A stretch of DNA of 64,000 nucleotides, from positions 248,001 through 312,000 of the forward strand of contig WGND01000003.1 in NCBI GenBank assembly GCA_016124805.1. Direction: 5' to 3'. Position 1 is the first letter of the stretch. Each line of letters starts with the position of its first letter. Shown in pieces: positions 9,431 to 19,773 of the stretch. Under the pieces are notes generated by a model. It was given only the letters and a program-made list of their open reading frames with translations, ran no database searches and was not told the DNA's origin. Origin of the DNA: Hyphomicrobiales bacterium. GTDB lineage: Bacteria > Pseudomonadota > Alphaproteobacteria > Parvibaculales > Parvibaculaceae. The translations under genes were made by a program, and so were the position numbers.

Positions 9431-10804
9431 ATGGATGGTCTTGCCAAGGATCTGATGCCGACACGGTATCTGCTTTCTGCGTTTCATGCGGCCCGGCAGT
9501 GTCTGTCGATGGCGGCAGCCCTGATTTTACTTGCCGTGATGATGGCGATGCCCGCTCGCGCTGCAATTCAGATCAACATTACACAGGGCAATGTTGATCC
9601 GCTGCCTATTGCCATTACCGATTTCCTGAGTGCGGGCCCTGAAGCCAAGGTCGGAACGGATATTTCGACCGTGATCACCAATGATCTGGAGCGCTCGGGG
9701 CTATTCAAGCCACTTAACAAAGCTTCTTTCATTGAAAAGCTCTCCGACATCAATACGCAGCCGCGATTTGGCGACTGGCGCATCATCAACAGTCAGGCCC
9801 TTGTGACCGGGCAGGTGCGTCTGGAAGCAGACGGGCGACTGCGCGTTGAGTTCCGCCTCTGGGACGTACTTGGTGAAACGCAGCTGACCGGTCTGCAGTT
9901 CTTCACGACTCCCGACAATTGGCGGCGCGTTGCCCATTTGATTTCAGATGCGGTCTATCAGCGCCTGACAGGTGAGGAAGGCTATTTTGATACGCGGATC
10001 GTCTATGTCTCGGAATCAGGGCCGAAGAATAAGCGCGTGAAACGTCTCGCGATCATGGATCAGGACGGCTTCAACCCGCGCATGCTCACCAATGGCCGTG
10101 ATCTGGTGCTGACGCCCCGTTTCAGCCCGAATTCGCAGGAAATCACCTATCTTTCCTATCGCAACAACAATCCGCGTGTTTATGTGCTCGATATCGAGAC
10201 GGGCCAGCAGGAAGTTGTGGGCGAATTCCCCGGCATGACTTTCGCGCCGCGTTTTTCGCCCGATGGTCAGAAAATCATCATGAGCCTTCAGCGCGGGGGC
10301 AATTCCGACATTTACACGATGGACCTGCGCAGCCGCAAAGTGACCCGGCTCACCGACACAGCGGCGATTGACACATCGCCCAGCTTCTCGCCAGACGGCA
10401 AGCAAGTGGTGTTTGAATCCGACCGTGGCGGTTCCCAGCAGATCTATGTGATGAATGCCGATGGCTCCAACCAGCACCGCATCAGCTTTGGCTCCGGGCG
10501 CTATGCGACCCCGGTCTGGTCGCCGCGCGGGGATCTCATCGCCTTTACCAAACTGATCAGCGGCCAATTTGTGATCGGGGTCATGCGCCCCGATGGGACC
10601 GGCGACCGCGTGCTCACGGAGGGCTACCACAATGAAGGCCCGACCTGGTCGCCCAATGGCCGCGTGCTGATGTTCTTCCGCGAAACCCGCGGCGCACAGG
10701 GCGGACCTAGCCTTTGGTCGGTTGATCTGACGGGCTATAATGAGCGTCTGGTGACGACGGTTGGATTTGCCTCGGACCCCGCATGGTCACCGCGTATTCA
10801 GTGA
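9431..10804 (+). CDS. tolB: Tol-Pal system periplasmic beta-propeller protein TolB
   Basis: 457 residues from the chosen ATG. A signal peptide (hydrophobic [19 protein letters not shown]) is followed by the TolB N-terminal domain. A C-terminal propeller contains repeated [27 protein letters not shown] motifs. TolB binds Pal and TolA in the periplasm. GAGGGA at 9416-9421 fits ATG 9431; a GTG at 9422 and an ATG at 9455 are alternative starts. It is 45 bases after tolA, and a 331-base gap separates it from pal. Confidence 0.95.
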   Translation: MDGLAKDLMPTRYLLSAFHAARQCLSMAAALILLAVMMAMPARAAIQINITQGNVDPLPIAITDFLSAGPEAKVGTDISTVITNDLERSGLFKPLNKASFIEKLSDINTQPRFGDWRIINSQALVTGQVRLEADGRLRVEFRLWDVLGETQLTGLQFFTTPDNWRRVAHLISDAVYQRLTGEEGYFDTRIVYVSESGPKNKRVKRLAIMDQDGFNPRMLTNGRDLVLTPRFSPNSQEITYLSYRNNNPRVYVLDIETGQQEVVGEFPGMTFAPRFSPDGQKIIMSLQRGGNSDIYTMDLRSRKVTRLTDTAAIDTSPSFSPDGKQVVFESDRGGSQQIYVMNADGSNQHRISFGSGRYATPVWSPRGDLIAFTKLISGQFVIGVMRPDGTGDRVLTEGYHNEGPTWSPNGRVLMFFRETRGAQGGPSLWSVDLTGYNERLVTTVGFASDPAWSPRIQ

Positions 10805-10910
10805 GGGCGGCTGACTGAAATCTGAATTGTGGTAATTGGACTGCCACACCTTGATGTATTTATGACACAGCAAAAAAGGTGAAAAGTTCCCAATTATTGA
10901 AGCATCTTGC

Positions 10911-10938
10911 TTGTTGTCAGGGGGGTGGCTACTATCCT
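10911..10938 (+). promoter_or_regulatory. Possible pal promoter
   Basis: TTGTTG (10911-10916) and TATCCT (10933-10938) with a 16-base spacer lie in the 331-base gap between tolB and pal. This suggests pal and cpoB can be transcribed separately from tolQRAB. The match is moderate. The rest of the gap (10805-11135) shows no gene or strong hairpin. Confidence 0.3.
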
Positions 10939-11135
10939 GTTGCGGTACAGCAACCCCCAGCGTCGACCAATTGCGGGCGACGTGAGTCGGATCGGCCATC
11001 GTGCCTGTTCGAAGTCTGTTAGCCCTGTTCTCCAGAAGGAAGGCTTTTGCCTTGTGTCATGGGGCGCGGGTAGAACTGTAATACTATGCGCTGAGGCGCC
11101 CATGGCCGCATCGATCAATAAGGAGATCACCCCAA

Positions 11136-11636
11136 ATGAAGTCCCCTAACGCAGGTCTGCGGTTCGCCGCCGCTGCCGCCGCTATCTTCCTTCTCGCTGC
11201 TTGCTCGTCCACGAAAGACGATGCATCGGCAAATTCCACCCCGACAATGAGCTCGACAATTACGCCTGGTTCGGCTGAAGACTTCGTCACCAATGTTGGT
11301 GATCGCGTTTTCTTCGACACAGACAAGTCGTCGCTTCTTCCTGACGGTCAGGCTACGCTTGCGCGCCAGGCTGCCTTCATGAACCAGTATCCGTCCAAGA
11401 CATTCACGATCGAAGGTCATGCTGACGAACGCGGCACACGTGAATACAACCTGGCTCTTGGTGCGCGTCGCGCCAATGCGGCTGCGGATTATCTCGTGAG
11501 CCTCGGTGTTGATGCTGCCCGCCTCAAGACGATTTCTTACGGCAAAGAGCGCCCTGTGTGCCTCGAGTCGAACGAAACCTGCTGGGCCCAGAACCGTCGC
11601 GCTGTGACAGTTCTCGTTGACGGCGCCAGCAGCTAA
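11136..11636 (+). CDS. pal: Peptidoglycan-associated lipoprotein Pal
   Basis: 166-residue outer-membrane lipoprotein. The lipobox LAAC ends at C23 after a short hydrophobic signal. The OmpA-like peptidoglycan-binding domain fills about 55-165, with FDTDKSSLLPDGQATL and GHADERGTREYNLALGARRA. Pal binds peptidoglycan and TolB and tethers the outer membrane at the septum. AAGGAG about 12 bases upstream supports ATG 11136. A strong terminator follows at 11667-11703. Confidence 0.96.
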   Translation: MKSPNAGLRFAAAAAAIFLLAACSSTKDDASANSTPTMSSTITPGSAEDFVTNVGDRVFFDTDKSSLLPDGQATLARQAAFMNQYPSKTFTIEGHADERGTREYNLALGARRANAAADYLVSLGVDAARLKTISYGKERPVCLESNETCWAQNRRAVTVLVDGASS

Positions 11637-11666
11637 TCGCTGCTGCGTTGCGATATCTGAATGTGA

Positions 11667-11703
11667 AAGCGCTCTTCCGCTGGCGGAAGGGCGCTTTTTC
11701 TTT
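11667..11703 (+). terminator. Rho-independent terminator after pal
   Basis: AAAGCGC-T-CTTCCGC pairs with GCGGAAG-G-GCGCTTT around a TG turn, followed by a run of T. The stem is nearly perfect. It should end the tol-pal transcript before cpoB. Confidence 0.88.
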
Positions 11704-11821
11704 CTGCGGTACAGACCTCGCCCGGTCTTGCATGTGCCGCCCAAATTTGGTCGTAGTTAAGTCTAGTATGGGCGAAACGAAACCGGCATTCGCGTGGGGG
11801 GTTCCTGTGGGACCAATAGCT

Positions 11822-12751
11822 ATGAACAAGACATTTGTTGTTGCGACTTTGGCTGTCAGTTTTTTTCTGGCAATGCCGATGGCCGGACATATGCGCAGCG
11901 CTACGCCGGCCTATGCCGCTGATGATAATTTGCGTGACGTGAATAACCGTCTGGACCGGATGGAGAATGCGATCAATGACCTGCAGCGGTCGGCCTATGG
12001 CGGTGGTTCGGTTGCGCCGGGATCGGCTATGCCCGTTCAGTCGGGTAGCGGGGCTGCCGCAACGCAGAATCGGCTCTTGCAGCTTGAAGACCAAATTCGC
12101 GTGCTGACGGGCCGCATCGAGGATCTCACTTTCAAGATTGACCAGACAAACAAGGACCTTCAGAGCTTCAAGGAAGACACAGAGTTCCGCTTTCAGGATG
12201 CTGGTGGCGCCGCGCCTGCTGCCGCTGCCGCCGCTTCGACAGCGTCGACCCCACCTGCAGGGGCAGGTTCACCTGACGCGGTACCTTCCGCCTCCGGTAC
12301 ATTGGGCACGATGCGTTCAGCGGATAACGCCGCCGAGAGTGCGCCTGCCGCATCGGCGCTGCCCAATGGCACGCCCCAAGTTCAGTATGATTATTCAATC
12401 GATCTCTTGAAGCGGGGTCAGTTCGATCAGGCACGCGATGGCTTTCGTGCATTTCTGGATGTGCATCCAAAGGATCAGCTTGCGGGCAATGCACAATATT
12501 GGCTTGGCGAGACCTATTATGCGCAAGGCGACTACAAGAATGCGGCCGATGCCTTCCTGAATGGCTACACGACATATTCGACCAGCACCAAAGCCCCGGA
12601 CAGCTTGCTGAAGCTTGGCATGACGTTGAAGGCGCTCGGCCAGAAAGATGCTTCCTGCGCCACTTTTGGTGAACTCGGGCGTCGTTTCCCGCAGGCTTCT
12701 CCTGCCATCGTCGCGCGCAACAAGCTGGAGCAGCAAAAAGCCGGTTGCTAA
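11822..12751 (+). CDS. cpoB: Cell division coordinator CpoB (YbgF)
   Basis: 309-residue periplasmic protein. The chosen ATG gives a signal peptide MNKTFVVATLAVSFFLAMPM ending near AYA-AD. A coiled coil (about 38-105, LRDVNNRLDRMENAINDLQ and RLLQLEDQIRVLTGRIEDL) is followed by an Ala/Pro linker. A TPR region (about 190-305) includes DYSIDLLKRGQFDQARDGF and YWLGETYYAQGDYKNAADAF. CpoB couples peptidoglycan synthesis by PBP1B to Tol-driven constriction. A longer open frame upstream (to 11648) runs through the pal terminator and lacks a signal peptide at its start, so it was not used. Confidence 0.92.
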   Translation: MNKTFVVATLAVSFFLAMPMAGHMRSATPAYAADDNLRDVNNRLDRMENAINDLQRSAYGGGSVAPGSAMPVQSGSGAAATQNRLLQLEDQIRVLTGRIEDLTFKIDQTNKDLQSFKEDTEFRFQDAGGAAPAAAAAASTASTPPAGAGSPDAVPSASGTLGTMRSADNAAESAPAASALPNGTPQVQYDYSIDLLKRGQFDQARDGFRAFLDVHPKDQLAGNAQYWLGETYYAQGDYKNAADAFLNGYTTYSTSTKAPDSLLKLGMTLKALGQKDASCATFGELGRRFPQASPAIVARNKLEQQKAGC

Positions 12752-12770
12752 CGGTGATGCTGAAGATGCC

Positions 12771-14087
12771 ATGAGAGCGGCGGCGCCAGACTTGAAACCT
12801 GTTTCGGCCGCCGAATTTGCCGCCGCCATGGCCTCACTCGACGCGCCGGACCACGTAGCCGTTGCATTTTCGGGCGGCCCGGATTCTCTCGCACTGCTTT
12901 GGCTTGCCGCACAATGGGCGAAGCGAAGTGCGCGTCGCAAGGTTGTCGCGCTGACGGTCGATCATGGTTTGCGTCCGGGATCTGCACGCGAGGCCAAGGC
13001 AGCGGCAGGTCTTGCGGCCAGCATCGGCGTTCCCCATCAGATCATCAAATGGCGCGGCGCCAAACCGCAGGGCGACATTCAGTCGTCGGCCCGTGAGGCA
13101 CGCTACGCGCTCCTGGCCGCCCGATGCGCGACATTGAAATGCCAAGCGTTGCTTGTGGCCCAACATCAGGAGGATCAGGCCGAAACATTCCTGCTGCGTC
13201 TGGCACGCGGCAGCGGTGTGGATGGGCTGTCTGGCATGGCAGCAAAACGGATGCTTACACCGACGCTGATGTTGTTGCGTCCCTTGCTTGATAAATCGAA
13301 GGCGCGATTAAGCGCCGTGATTGCCAAGGCGAAGCTGACACCGCTTCTCGATCCCAGTAATGAGAATGCGCGTTTTGCCCGGGTGCGCATGCGTCAGGCC
13401 ATGCCAGAGCTAGCGGCGCTTGGGCTGGATGCGGCGCGGCTGGCAGACACCGCCGCGCATATGGCGCGGGTACGACAGGCGCTGGATGCCGAAACGGATA
13501 GCTGGCTTGGATCGTATATTCATCTGGACGAAACAGGGTCGATCCGGACACCGGTCAAAGCCCTGCTGGCGCTCCCGCCGGAACTGGCGCTGCGCGCTCT
13601 TGCCCGGATGGTGCGGGTGGTGACCGGGAATGGCTACAAGCCCCGTTTCGGGCAGCTTGAGGCGGCTTATGACGCCCTTCTCAGAGGTGAAATCGGGGCG
13701 GGGCGCACCTTTGCGGGTGCAAAAATGGTCCGGTCGGGTGAGTTGTTGCTCCTGATGCGGGAGGCCTCTGCGGCTGCCCGCGCGGCGCCGGTGGCACTTC
13801 GGTCAACCCAGCCGGTCATCTGGGATGACCGCTTCACGATCCGGCTCAGAAAGGCCCCTGAAGCCATGTCAACCGCCGGCTATGTCGGGGCGGCCCTGGG
13901 GGCGGAAATGGCGCGCAGCCTTGTGAGAGAGGGGTTCAGCCCGCCTCAGGGGCCCAAAGCGGCGCTGGCAAGCCTGCCGGGCATCTGGCAGGGCAAAAAG
14001 CTGCTCGCCGCCCCCCATTTCGGCTTGGCGGCCGAAGGCATGCTCTGTGATGCCTCATTTCTGGACCCCAAACAGAGAATTTACTAA
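12771..14087 (+). CDS. tilS: tRNA(Ile)-lysidine synthase TilS
   Basis: 438 residues. TilS modifies C34 of the CAU-anticodon tRNA-Ile to lysidine, which is essential for AUA decoding. The PP-loop ATP pyrophosphatase motif SGGPDS is at 34-39, with VVALTVDHGLRPGSAREA and AQHQEDQAETFLLRLARGSG typical of the family. ATG 12771 is the first in-frame ATG after cpoB ends (20 bases earlier). The frame is open further upstream through cpoB, but that part is a shadow. The tilS-ftsH order is conserved in Alphaproteobacteria. Confidence 0.93.
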   Translation: MRAAAPDLKPVSAAEFAAAMASLDAPDHVAVAFSGGPDSLALLWLAAQWAKRSARRKVVALTVDHGLRPGSAREAKAAAGLAASIGVPHQIIKWRGAKPQGDIQSSAREARYALLAARCATLKCQALLVAQHQEDQAETFLLRLARGSGVDGLSGMAAKRMLTPTLMLLRPLLDKSKARLSAVIAKAKLTPLLDPSNENARFARVRMRQAMPELAALGLDAARLADTAAHMARVRQALDAETDSWLGSYIHLDETGSIRTPVKALLALPPELALRALARMVRVVTGNGYKPRFGQLEAAYDALLRGEIGAGRTFAGAKMVRSGELLLLMREASAAARAAPVALRSTQPVIWDDRFTIRLRKAPEAMSTAGYVGAALGAEMARSLVREGFSPPQGPKAALASLPGIWQGKKLLAAPHFGLAAEGMLCDASFLDPKQRIY

Positions 14088-14261
14088 CCAAAGCGCCGCA
14101 TTTGTCGCGCGACTAAAATCCGTTGGGCACTTGGTAAACCATTACAACATCACTATCTTGTTTATAGATTAGAACCAGTCGAGAGCAGGAGGCTGACTTA
14201 AGCCCGCAAGTGGCACGTCCCCTGCACGACACCCGACATCACATGGGAGAAGGTTACACCG

Positions 14262-16181
<1,920 letters not shown>

Positions 16182-16209
16182 GGCTCTGCTGCCGCCATCG
16201 GGACAAACA

Positions 16210-16240
16210 AAGGGGAGGCTTTTCAGCCTCCCTTTTTCTT
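16210..16240. terminator. Terminator shared by ftsH and the first P450 gene
   Basis: GGGAGGCT-TTTC-AGCCTCCC with CTTTTTCTTT on the plus side and a T-rich stretch on the minus side. It can stop ftsH (plus) and the convergent P450 gene (minus). The stem is nearly identical to the hairpin at 17653-17673. Confidence 0.85.
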
Positions 16241-16256
16241 TACCTTTAGGGCGATA

Positions 16257-17510
16257 TCAGGCGTGCAGGCGCACCGGCATGTAAGCGTAGCCGCGCACGA
16301 AATTCGAGCGGACACGTTCCGGTTCCTTCAGCACTTCAATATGGGAGAAGCGGGCAAGAATTTCTTCCCAGAGAATCTTCAACTGCATTTCGGCGAGTCG
16401 GTTGCCGACACAGCGATGAATGCCGAAGCCGAAGGAAAGGTGTTGGCGGGGACGGGCGCGGTCGATAATGAGTTCTTCCGGCTGGTCGATCACGTCGTCG
16501 TCACGGTTGCCCGAGAGATACCACATGACGACTTTGTCGCCCTTTTTGATCACCTTGCCGCCGACTTCATGGTCCTGCAGCGCCGTGCGGCGCATATGGG
16601 CAAGTGGGGTCTGCCAGCGGATGATTTCCGGCACCATGGTTTCGACAAGCGCGTGATTGGCCTTGAGCTTCTCGAATTCCTCCGGAAAGCGGTTGAGGGC
16701 CAGCACACCGCCCGTCATTGAATTTCGTGTGGTGTCATTCCCGCCCACAATCAGCAGCAGGATGTTGCCGAGGAATTCTTCCGGCGGCATGTTTCGTGTG
16801 GCGGGCGAATGGGCAAGCATCGAGATCAGATCATTGCCCGGCTCCTTCTTGTTGACCCGCTCATTCCACAGGGTCATGAAGCTTGCCGCACATTCCTGCA
16901 ATTCGGTCGCGCGCTGTTCCCAGCTATCGATAATGCCGCTGCCGGGTTCGGCTGTGGTGACATCGGACCAGCGTGTCAACTTACGGCGTTCATCGAAGGG
17001 AAAATCGAAAAGCGTCGCCAGCATCTGGGTTGTCAGTTCGATGGAGACTTTGTCCACCCAGTCAAAGGCTTCGCCAACAGGAAGCCGGTCGAGAATATTC
17101 TGCATGCGCTCGCGGATTGTTTTTTCGAGCACCATGAGATTGCTGGGTGCAACAATGGGGCTGACCGTTTTGCGTTGCGCGTCGTGTTCCGGGGGGTCCA
17201 TGGTGATGAAGCTGCGCAGCGGCAGGCCTTCGCTGCGGACATTGTTGTCATCAATGATGATGCCGCCGACACCGGCCTCTGAGGAGAAGACCTGATGGTT
17301 GGTGTCCACTGCCATGATGTCATTATATTTGGTGATCGACCAATAGGGGCCATAGGCGCTTTCCGTGCAATAATGCACCGGGTCTTCCTTGCGCAATCGG
17401 GCGAAATATTCGCCCACCGTGTCGTTGACGAAAAGGTCCGGGTTGCTCACGTCGATCTTGTCGAGGGGAACGGACTGGGCGGTACCGGCTTCAAGGGTTG
17501 CGATGCTCAT
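16257..17510 (-). CDS. CYP153-type cytochrome P450 (alkane/fatty-acid omega-hydroxylase), copy 1
   Basis: 417 residues from the chosen ATG. The protein follows the CYP153A pattern throughout: NPxLF...[14 protein letters not shown] near the N-terminus, [19 protein letters not shown], the I-helix [17 protein letters not shown], and the haem loop [11 protein letters not shown] with Cys about 367. CYP153 enzymes hydroxylate the terminal carbon of medium-chain alkanes and need a ferredoxin and a reductase; neither is nearby. GGGAGAGAG supports the ATG at 17510 over one 15 bases upstream. It is a close paralogue of the next gene and carries its own terminator, so it looks like a tandem duplicate. 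The gene is soluble and catalytically intact by motif. Confidence 0.9.
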   Translation of the reverse strand: MSIATLEAGTAQSVPLDKIDVSNPDLFVNDTVGEYFARLRKEDPVHYCTESAYGPYWSITKYNDIMAVDTNHQVFSSEAGVGGIIIDDNNVRSEGLPLRSFITMDPPEHDAQRKTVSPIVAPSNLMVLEKTIRERMQNILDRLPVGEAFDWVDKVSIELTTQMLATLFDFPFDERRKLTRWSDVTTAEPGSGIIDSWEQRATELQECAASFMTLWNERVNKKEPGNDLISMLAHSPATRNMPPEEFLGNILLLIVGGNDTTRNSMTGGVLALNRFPEEFEKLKANHALVETMVPEIIRWQTPLAHMRRTALQDHEVGGKVIKKGDKVVMWYLSGNRDDDVIDQPEELIIDRARPRQHLSFGFGIHRCVGNRLAEMQLKILWEEILARFSHIEVLKEPERVRSNFVRGYAYMPVRLHA

Positions 17511-17534
17511 TTCTCTCTCTCCCATAGCTTTCCA

Positions 17535-17556
17535 CTATTGTTATTAAGTGTATTAG
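17535..17556 (-). promoter_or_regulatory. Degenerate LuxR/HapR-like site upstream of P450 copy 1
   Basis: The 22 bases contain a fair left half (TATTGTTA against TATTGATA of the LuxR-type consensus) and a poor right half. It lies just upstream of the P450 start codon, in the place corresponding to the strong site of copy 2. It could be a decayed remnant of a duplicated promoter. The claim is weak on sequence alone. Confidence 0.25.
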
Positions 17557-17645
17557 CGCCGCTGCTGGGGGGAGATGTCAATGCTGGCCTTGTCTCCACC
17601 GATCCATTGGGTGCGCGCAGGGCGCGGTTTTGCTGCCATTTTGGC

Positions 17646-17673
17646 AAATAAAAAGGGAGGCTTTGAGCCTCCC
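17646..17673 (-). terminator. Terminator of P450 copy 2
   Basis: On the minus strand the stem GGGAGGCT-CA-AAGCCTCCC is followed by TTTTTATTT. It lies 23 bases past the stop of copy 2, matching the 25-base distance of the equivalent hairpin past copy 1. Confidence 0.8.
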
Positions 17674-17695
17674 TCTTCATGTCTCATATGAACAT

Positions 17696-18952
17696 TCAGA
17701 CGTGCAGCTTGACGGGCATGTAGCTGTAACCACGCACAAAATTTGACTTCACGCGTGTCGGTTCGCCCATGACTTCGATGCTGGAAAACCGGGCCAGCAG
17801 TTCTTCCCACAGAATTTTAAGCTGCAATTCAGCAAGGCGATTGCCGACGCAGCGATGAATACCGAAGCCAAATGACAGATGCTGACGCGGGCGGGCACGA
17901 TCAATGATGAAGGCTTCGGGATTTTCGATGGCGTCTTCATCACGATTGCCAGAGTAGTACCACATCACCACCTTGTCGCCCTTGCGAATCTTCTTGCCTC
18001 CAAGCTCTGCATCTTCGAGAGCCGTGCGGCGCATATGGGCAAGCGGCGTTTGCCAGCGGATGATTTCCGGCACCATGCCGTCCATAAGGGTGGGATCGGA
18101 TTTCAGCTTATAGAGCTGTTGCGGGTTCTGATGCATGGCGAGGACACCGCCTGACATCGAATTGCGCGTGGTGTCATTCCCGCCTACGATAAGCAGCAAT
18201 ACATTGGCGAGATATTCAAGCTGGGTCATGTTCCGCGTAACAGGGGAATGCGCAAGCATGGACACCAGATCGGACTTGGGTTCTGCGTTAACACGTTCAT
18301 TCCAGAGGCGCTGAAAATATTCAGCGCATTCGAAAAGCTCGGTTGTACGCGCCTCCCAGGATTCAACGATGCCGCTATCCGGTGAGGCCGTGGCCACATC
18401 GGACCACCGTGTCAGCTTGCGGCGATCTTCGAAGGGGAAATCAAACAGCGTCGCAAGCATCTGTGTTGTAAGTTCGATGGCGACCTTGTCGACCCAGTCA
18501 AATGTTTCTCCGACAGGCAGGCTGTCGAGTGTGTTTTGGACACGACCGCGAATGATGGGCTCCATGACAGCGAGGTTGCCTGGGGCCACGATGGGACTTA
18601 CGACTTTACGCTGTTCATCATGGCGCGGGGGATCCATGGCAATAAAATTCGGCAAGTCGATAGCGCCGGCGCCACTGCTTTTCTGAATGGAATCATCAAT
18701 AATGATGCCTCCGAGTCCGGCTTCTGATGAGTAAGTCTGATGGTTGGTGTCGACCTGCATGATGTCTTGGTATTTCGTCACCGACCAATAGGGCCCATAA
18801 GCGCTGTCGGCGCAGTAATGCACCGGGTCTTCCTTGCGCAGGCGTGCGAAATACTCACCGACCGTATCGTGTTCAAAATAGGCCGGGTTGCTGACGTCGA
18901 TCTTATCGAGCGGTATGGATTGCGCATCGCTGCGTTCAAGAGTCATAGACAT
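17696..18952 (-). CDS. CYP153-type cytochrome P450 (alkane/fatty-acid omega-hydroxylase), copy 2
   Basis: 418-residue CYP153-type P450, closely similar along its whole length to the neighbouring copy. Key features: [20 protein letters not shown]-helix [17 protein letters not shown], and haem loop [11 protein letters not shown] with Cys 368. GGAGGA upstream fits the ATG at 18952. It is transcribed away from the TetR gene, and its predicted promoter (TTGACT at 19022-19027, GATACT at 18998-19003 on the minus strand, 18-base spacer) is covered by a LuxR/HapR-type palindrome. Redox partners are not present in the window. Alkane terminal hydroxylation is inferred from the family; the natural substrate is unknown. 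Confidence 0.9.
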   Translation of the reverse strand: MSMTLERSDAQSIPLDKIDVSNPAYFEHDTVGEYFARLRKEDPVHYCADSAYGPYWSVTKYQDIMQVDTNHQTYSSEAGLGGIIIDDSIQKSSGAGAIDLPNFIAMDPPRHDEQRKVVSPIVAPGNLAVMEPIIRGRVQNTLDSLPVGETFDWVDKVAIELTTQMLATLFDFPFEDRRKLTRWSDVATASPDSGIVESWEARTTELFECAEYFQRLWNERVNAEPKSDLVSMLAHSPVTRNMTQLEYLANVLLLIVGGNDTTRNSMSGGVLAMHQNPQQLYKLKSDPTLMDGMVPEIIRWQTPLAHMRRTALEDAELGGKKIRKGDKVVMWYYSGNRDEDAIENPEAFIIDRARPRQHLSFGFGIHRCVGNRLAELQLKILWEELLARFSSIEVMGEPTRVKSNFVRGYSYMPVKLHV

Positions 18953-18985
18953 GGCATCTCCTCCAATTGGCTCCTCCCGAGCCGC

Positions 18986-19009
18986 CTTATTGAGTAAAGT
19001 ATCAATAAG
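18986..19009. promoter_or_regulatory. LuxR/HapR-type operator between P450 and TetR genes
   Basis: Perfect inverted repeat CTTATTGA-N8-TCAATAAG. Both 7-base half-sites equal those of the Vibrio LuxR/HapR/SmcR consensus (TTATTGA-N8-TCAATAA), spaced identically. It overlaps the predicted -10 of the minus-strand P450 promoter, so binding would be expected to repress it. The adjacent TetR protein has the matching HapR-like DNA-binding domain. The link between protein and site is inference. Confidence 0.75.
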
Positions 19010-19128
19010 AAAGGGGCTCTAAGTCAACCGGATTTCGCCCGTCAGATCAGTGTCTCGCGGAAGGTGCCGCGCCGCCTTATAGTGTCGGCCTGGTTGCGTG
19101 ATTCCCGGAGGACTTGAAGGCATTGATT

Positions 19129-19731
19129 ATGAAGGAAAAAATCAGGCGGACCCGGCTTGCGCCTGAAGCCCGCCGCGCCCAGTTGCTGCAGTGCACAATT
19201 GTGGCATTGGCGGAATATGGTGTCGCGCGGGCGACCCATTCCCATGTTGCCGAGCGGGCGGGGGTGTCCGTTTCCGCCGTTCACTCCTATTTCCGGACAC
19301 GGAATGATTTGGTGAGTGCCGGTCTTGATGCGGTCGAGGAATTTCTGGTCACCAATGTGGAAACATCGCTGGGCGAGGGGCGCGGCGTGCGCGAGGCGCT
19401 GATGCGTCTGGCGACAGAGTTTGCCCGTATCGCCCGCGAGAATCCCGATATCATCAAGGTCTGGCTCGACTGGAGCACGGGCGTGAGAGCCGACACCTGG
19501 CCGCGCTATGTCGATATGCTGACACGCCTCCACAAAATGGCGGAAAAGGTTTTTGCGCGCGGCAAACGTGAAGGGCTTATGTCTCCCGAGCTGAACGTCA
19601 AGGCTGCCGCGCGTCTCTATATTGGCGATGGCCACACGCTTGCGCTCAGCCAGTTTGCCGGTGTCACCCAGCGCGAGATGGATATTCTGACGGCGCAGAT
19701 TGTCGATACCTTCATGCTGCCCGGGAAATAA
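19129..19731 (+). CDS. TetR-family regulator of HapR/LuxR type
   Basis: 200 residues from ATG 19129, preceded by GAAGG; a TTG at 19114 is possible but too close to its GGAGG. The N-terminal helix-turn-helix (about 5-60: RRTRLAPEARRAQLL, THSHVAERAGVSVSAVHSYFRTRNDLV) is patterned like Vibrio HapR/SmcR rather than the average TetR. The ligand-binding half also resembles HapR (ENPDIIKVWLDWSTGVRADTWPRYVDML). It is divergent from two CYP153 genes across a site matching the LuxR-type consensus, so it probably regulates them. The ligand is unknown. Naming as HapR-like is based on pattern, not a search. Confidence 0.8.
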   Translation: MKEKIRRTRLAPEARRAQLLQCTIVALAEYGVARATHSHVAERAGVSVSAVHSYFRTRNDLVSAGLDAVEEFLVTNVETSLGEGRGVREALMRLATEFARIARENPDIIKVWLDWSTGVRADTWPRYVDMLTRLHKMAEKVFARGKREGLMSPELNVKAAARLYIGDGHTLALSQFAGVTQREMDILTAQIVDTFMLPGK

Positions 19732-19773
19732 GCTGCTTCTTTTGATCTTTCTGCCTGCGTGCTAGAAAGACCC

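Noticed and set aside
11114-11120. TCAATAA half-site of the LuxR type upstream of pal
   Set aside because: No matching left half at the right distance, so it is probably chance.
11648-11821. N-terminal extension of CpoB from an upstream in-frame ATG
   Set aside because: It crosses the pal terminator and would bury the signal peptide that begins at 11822.
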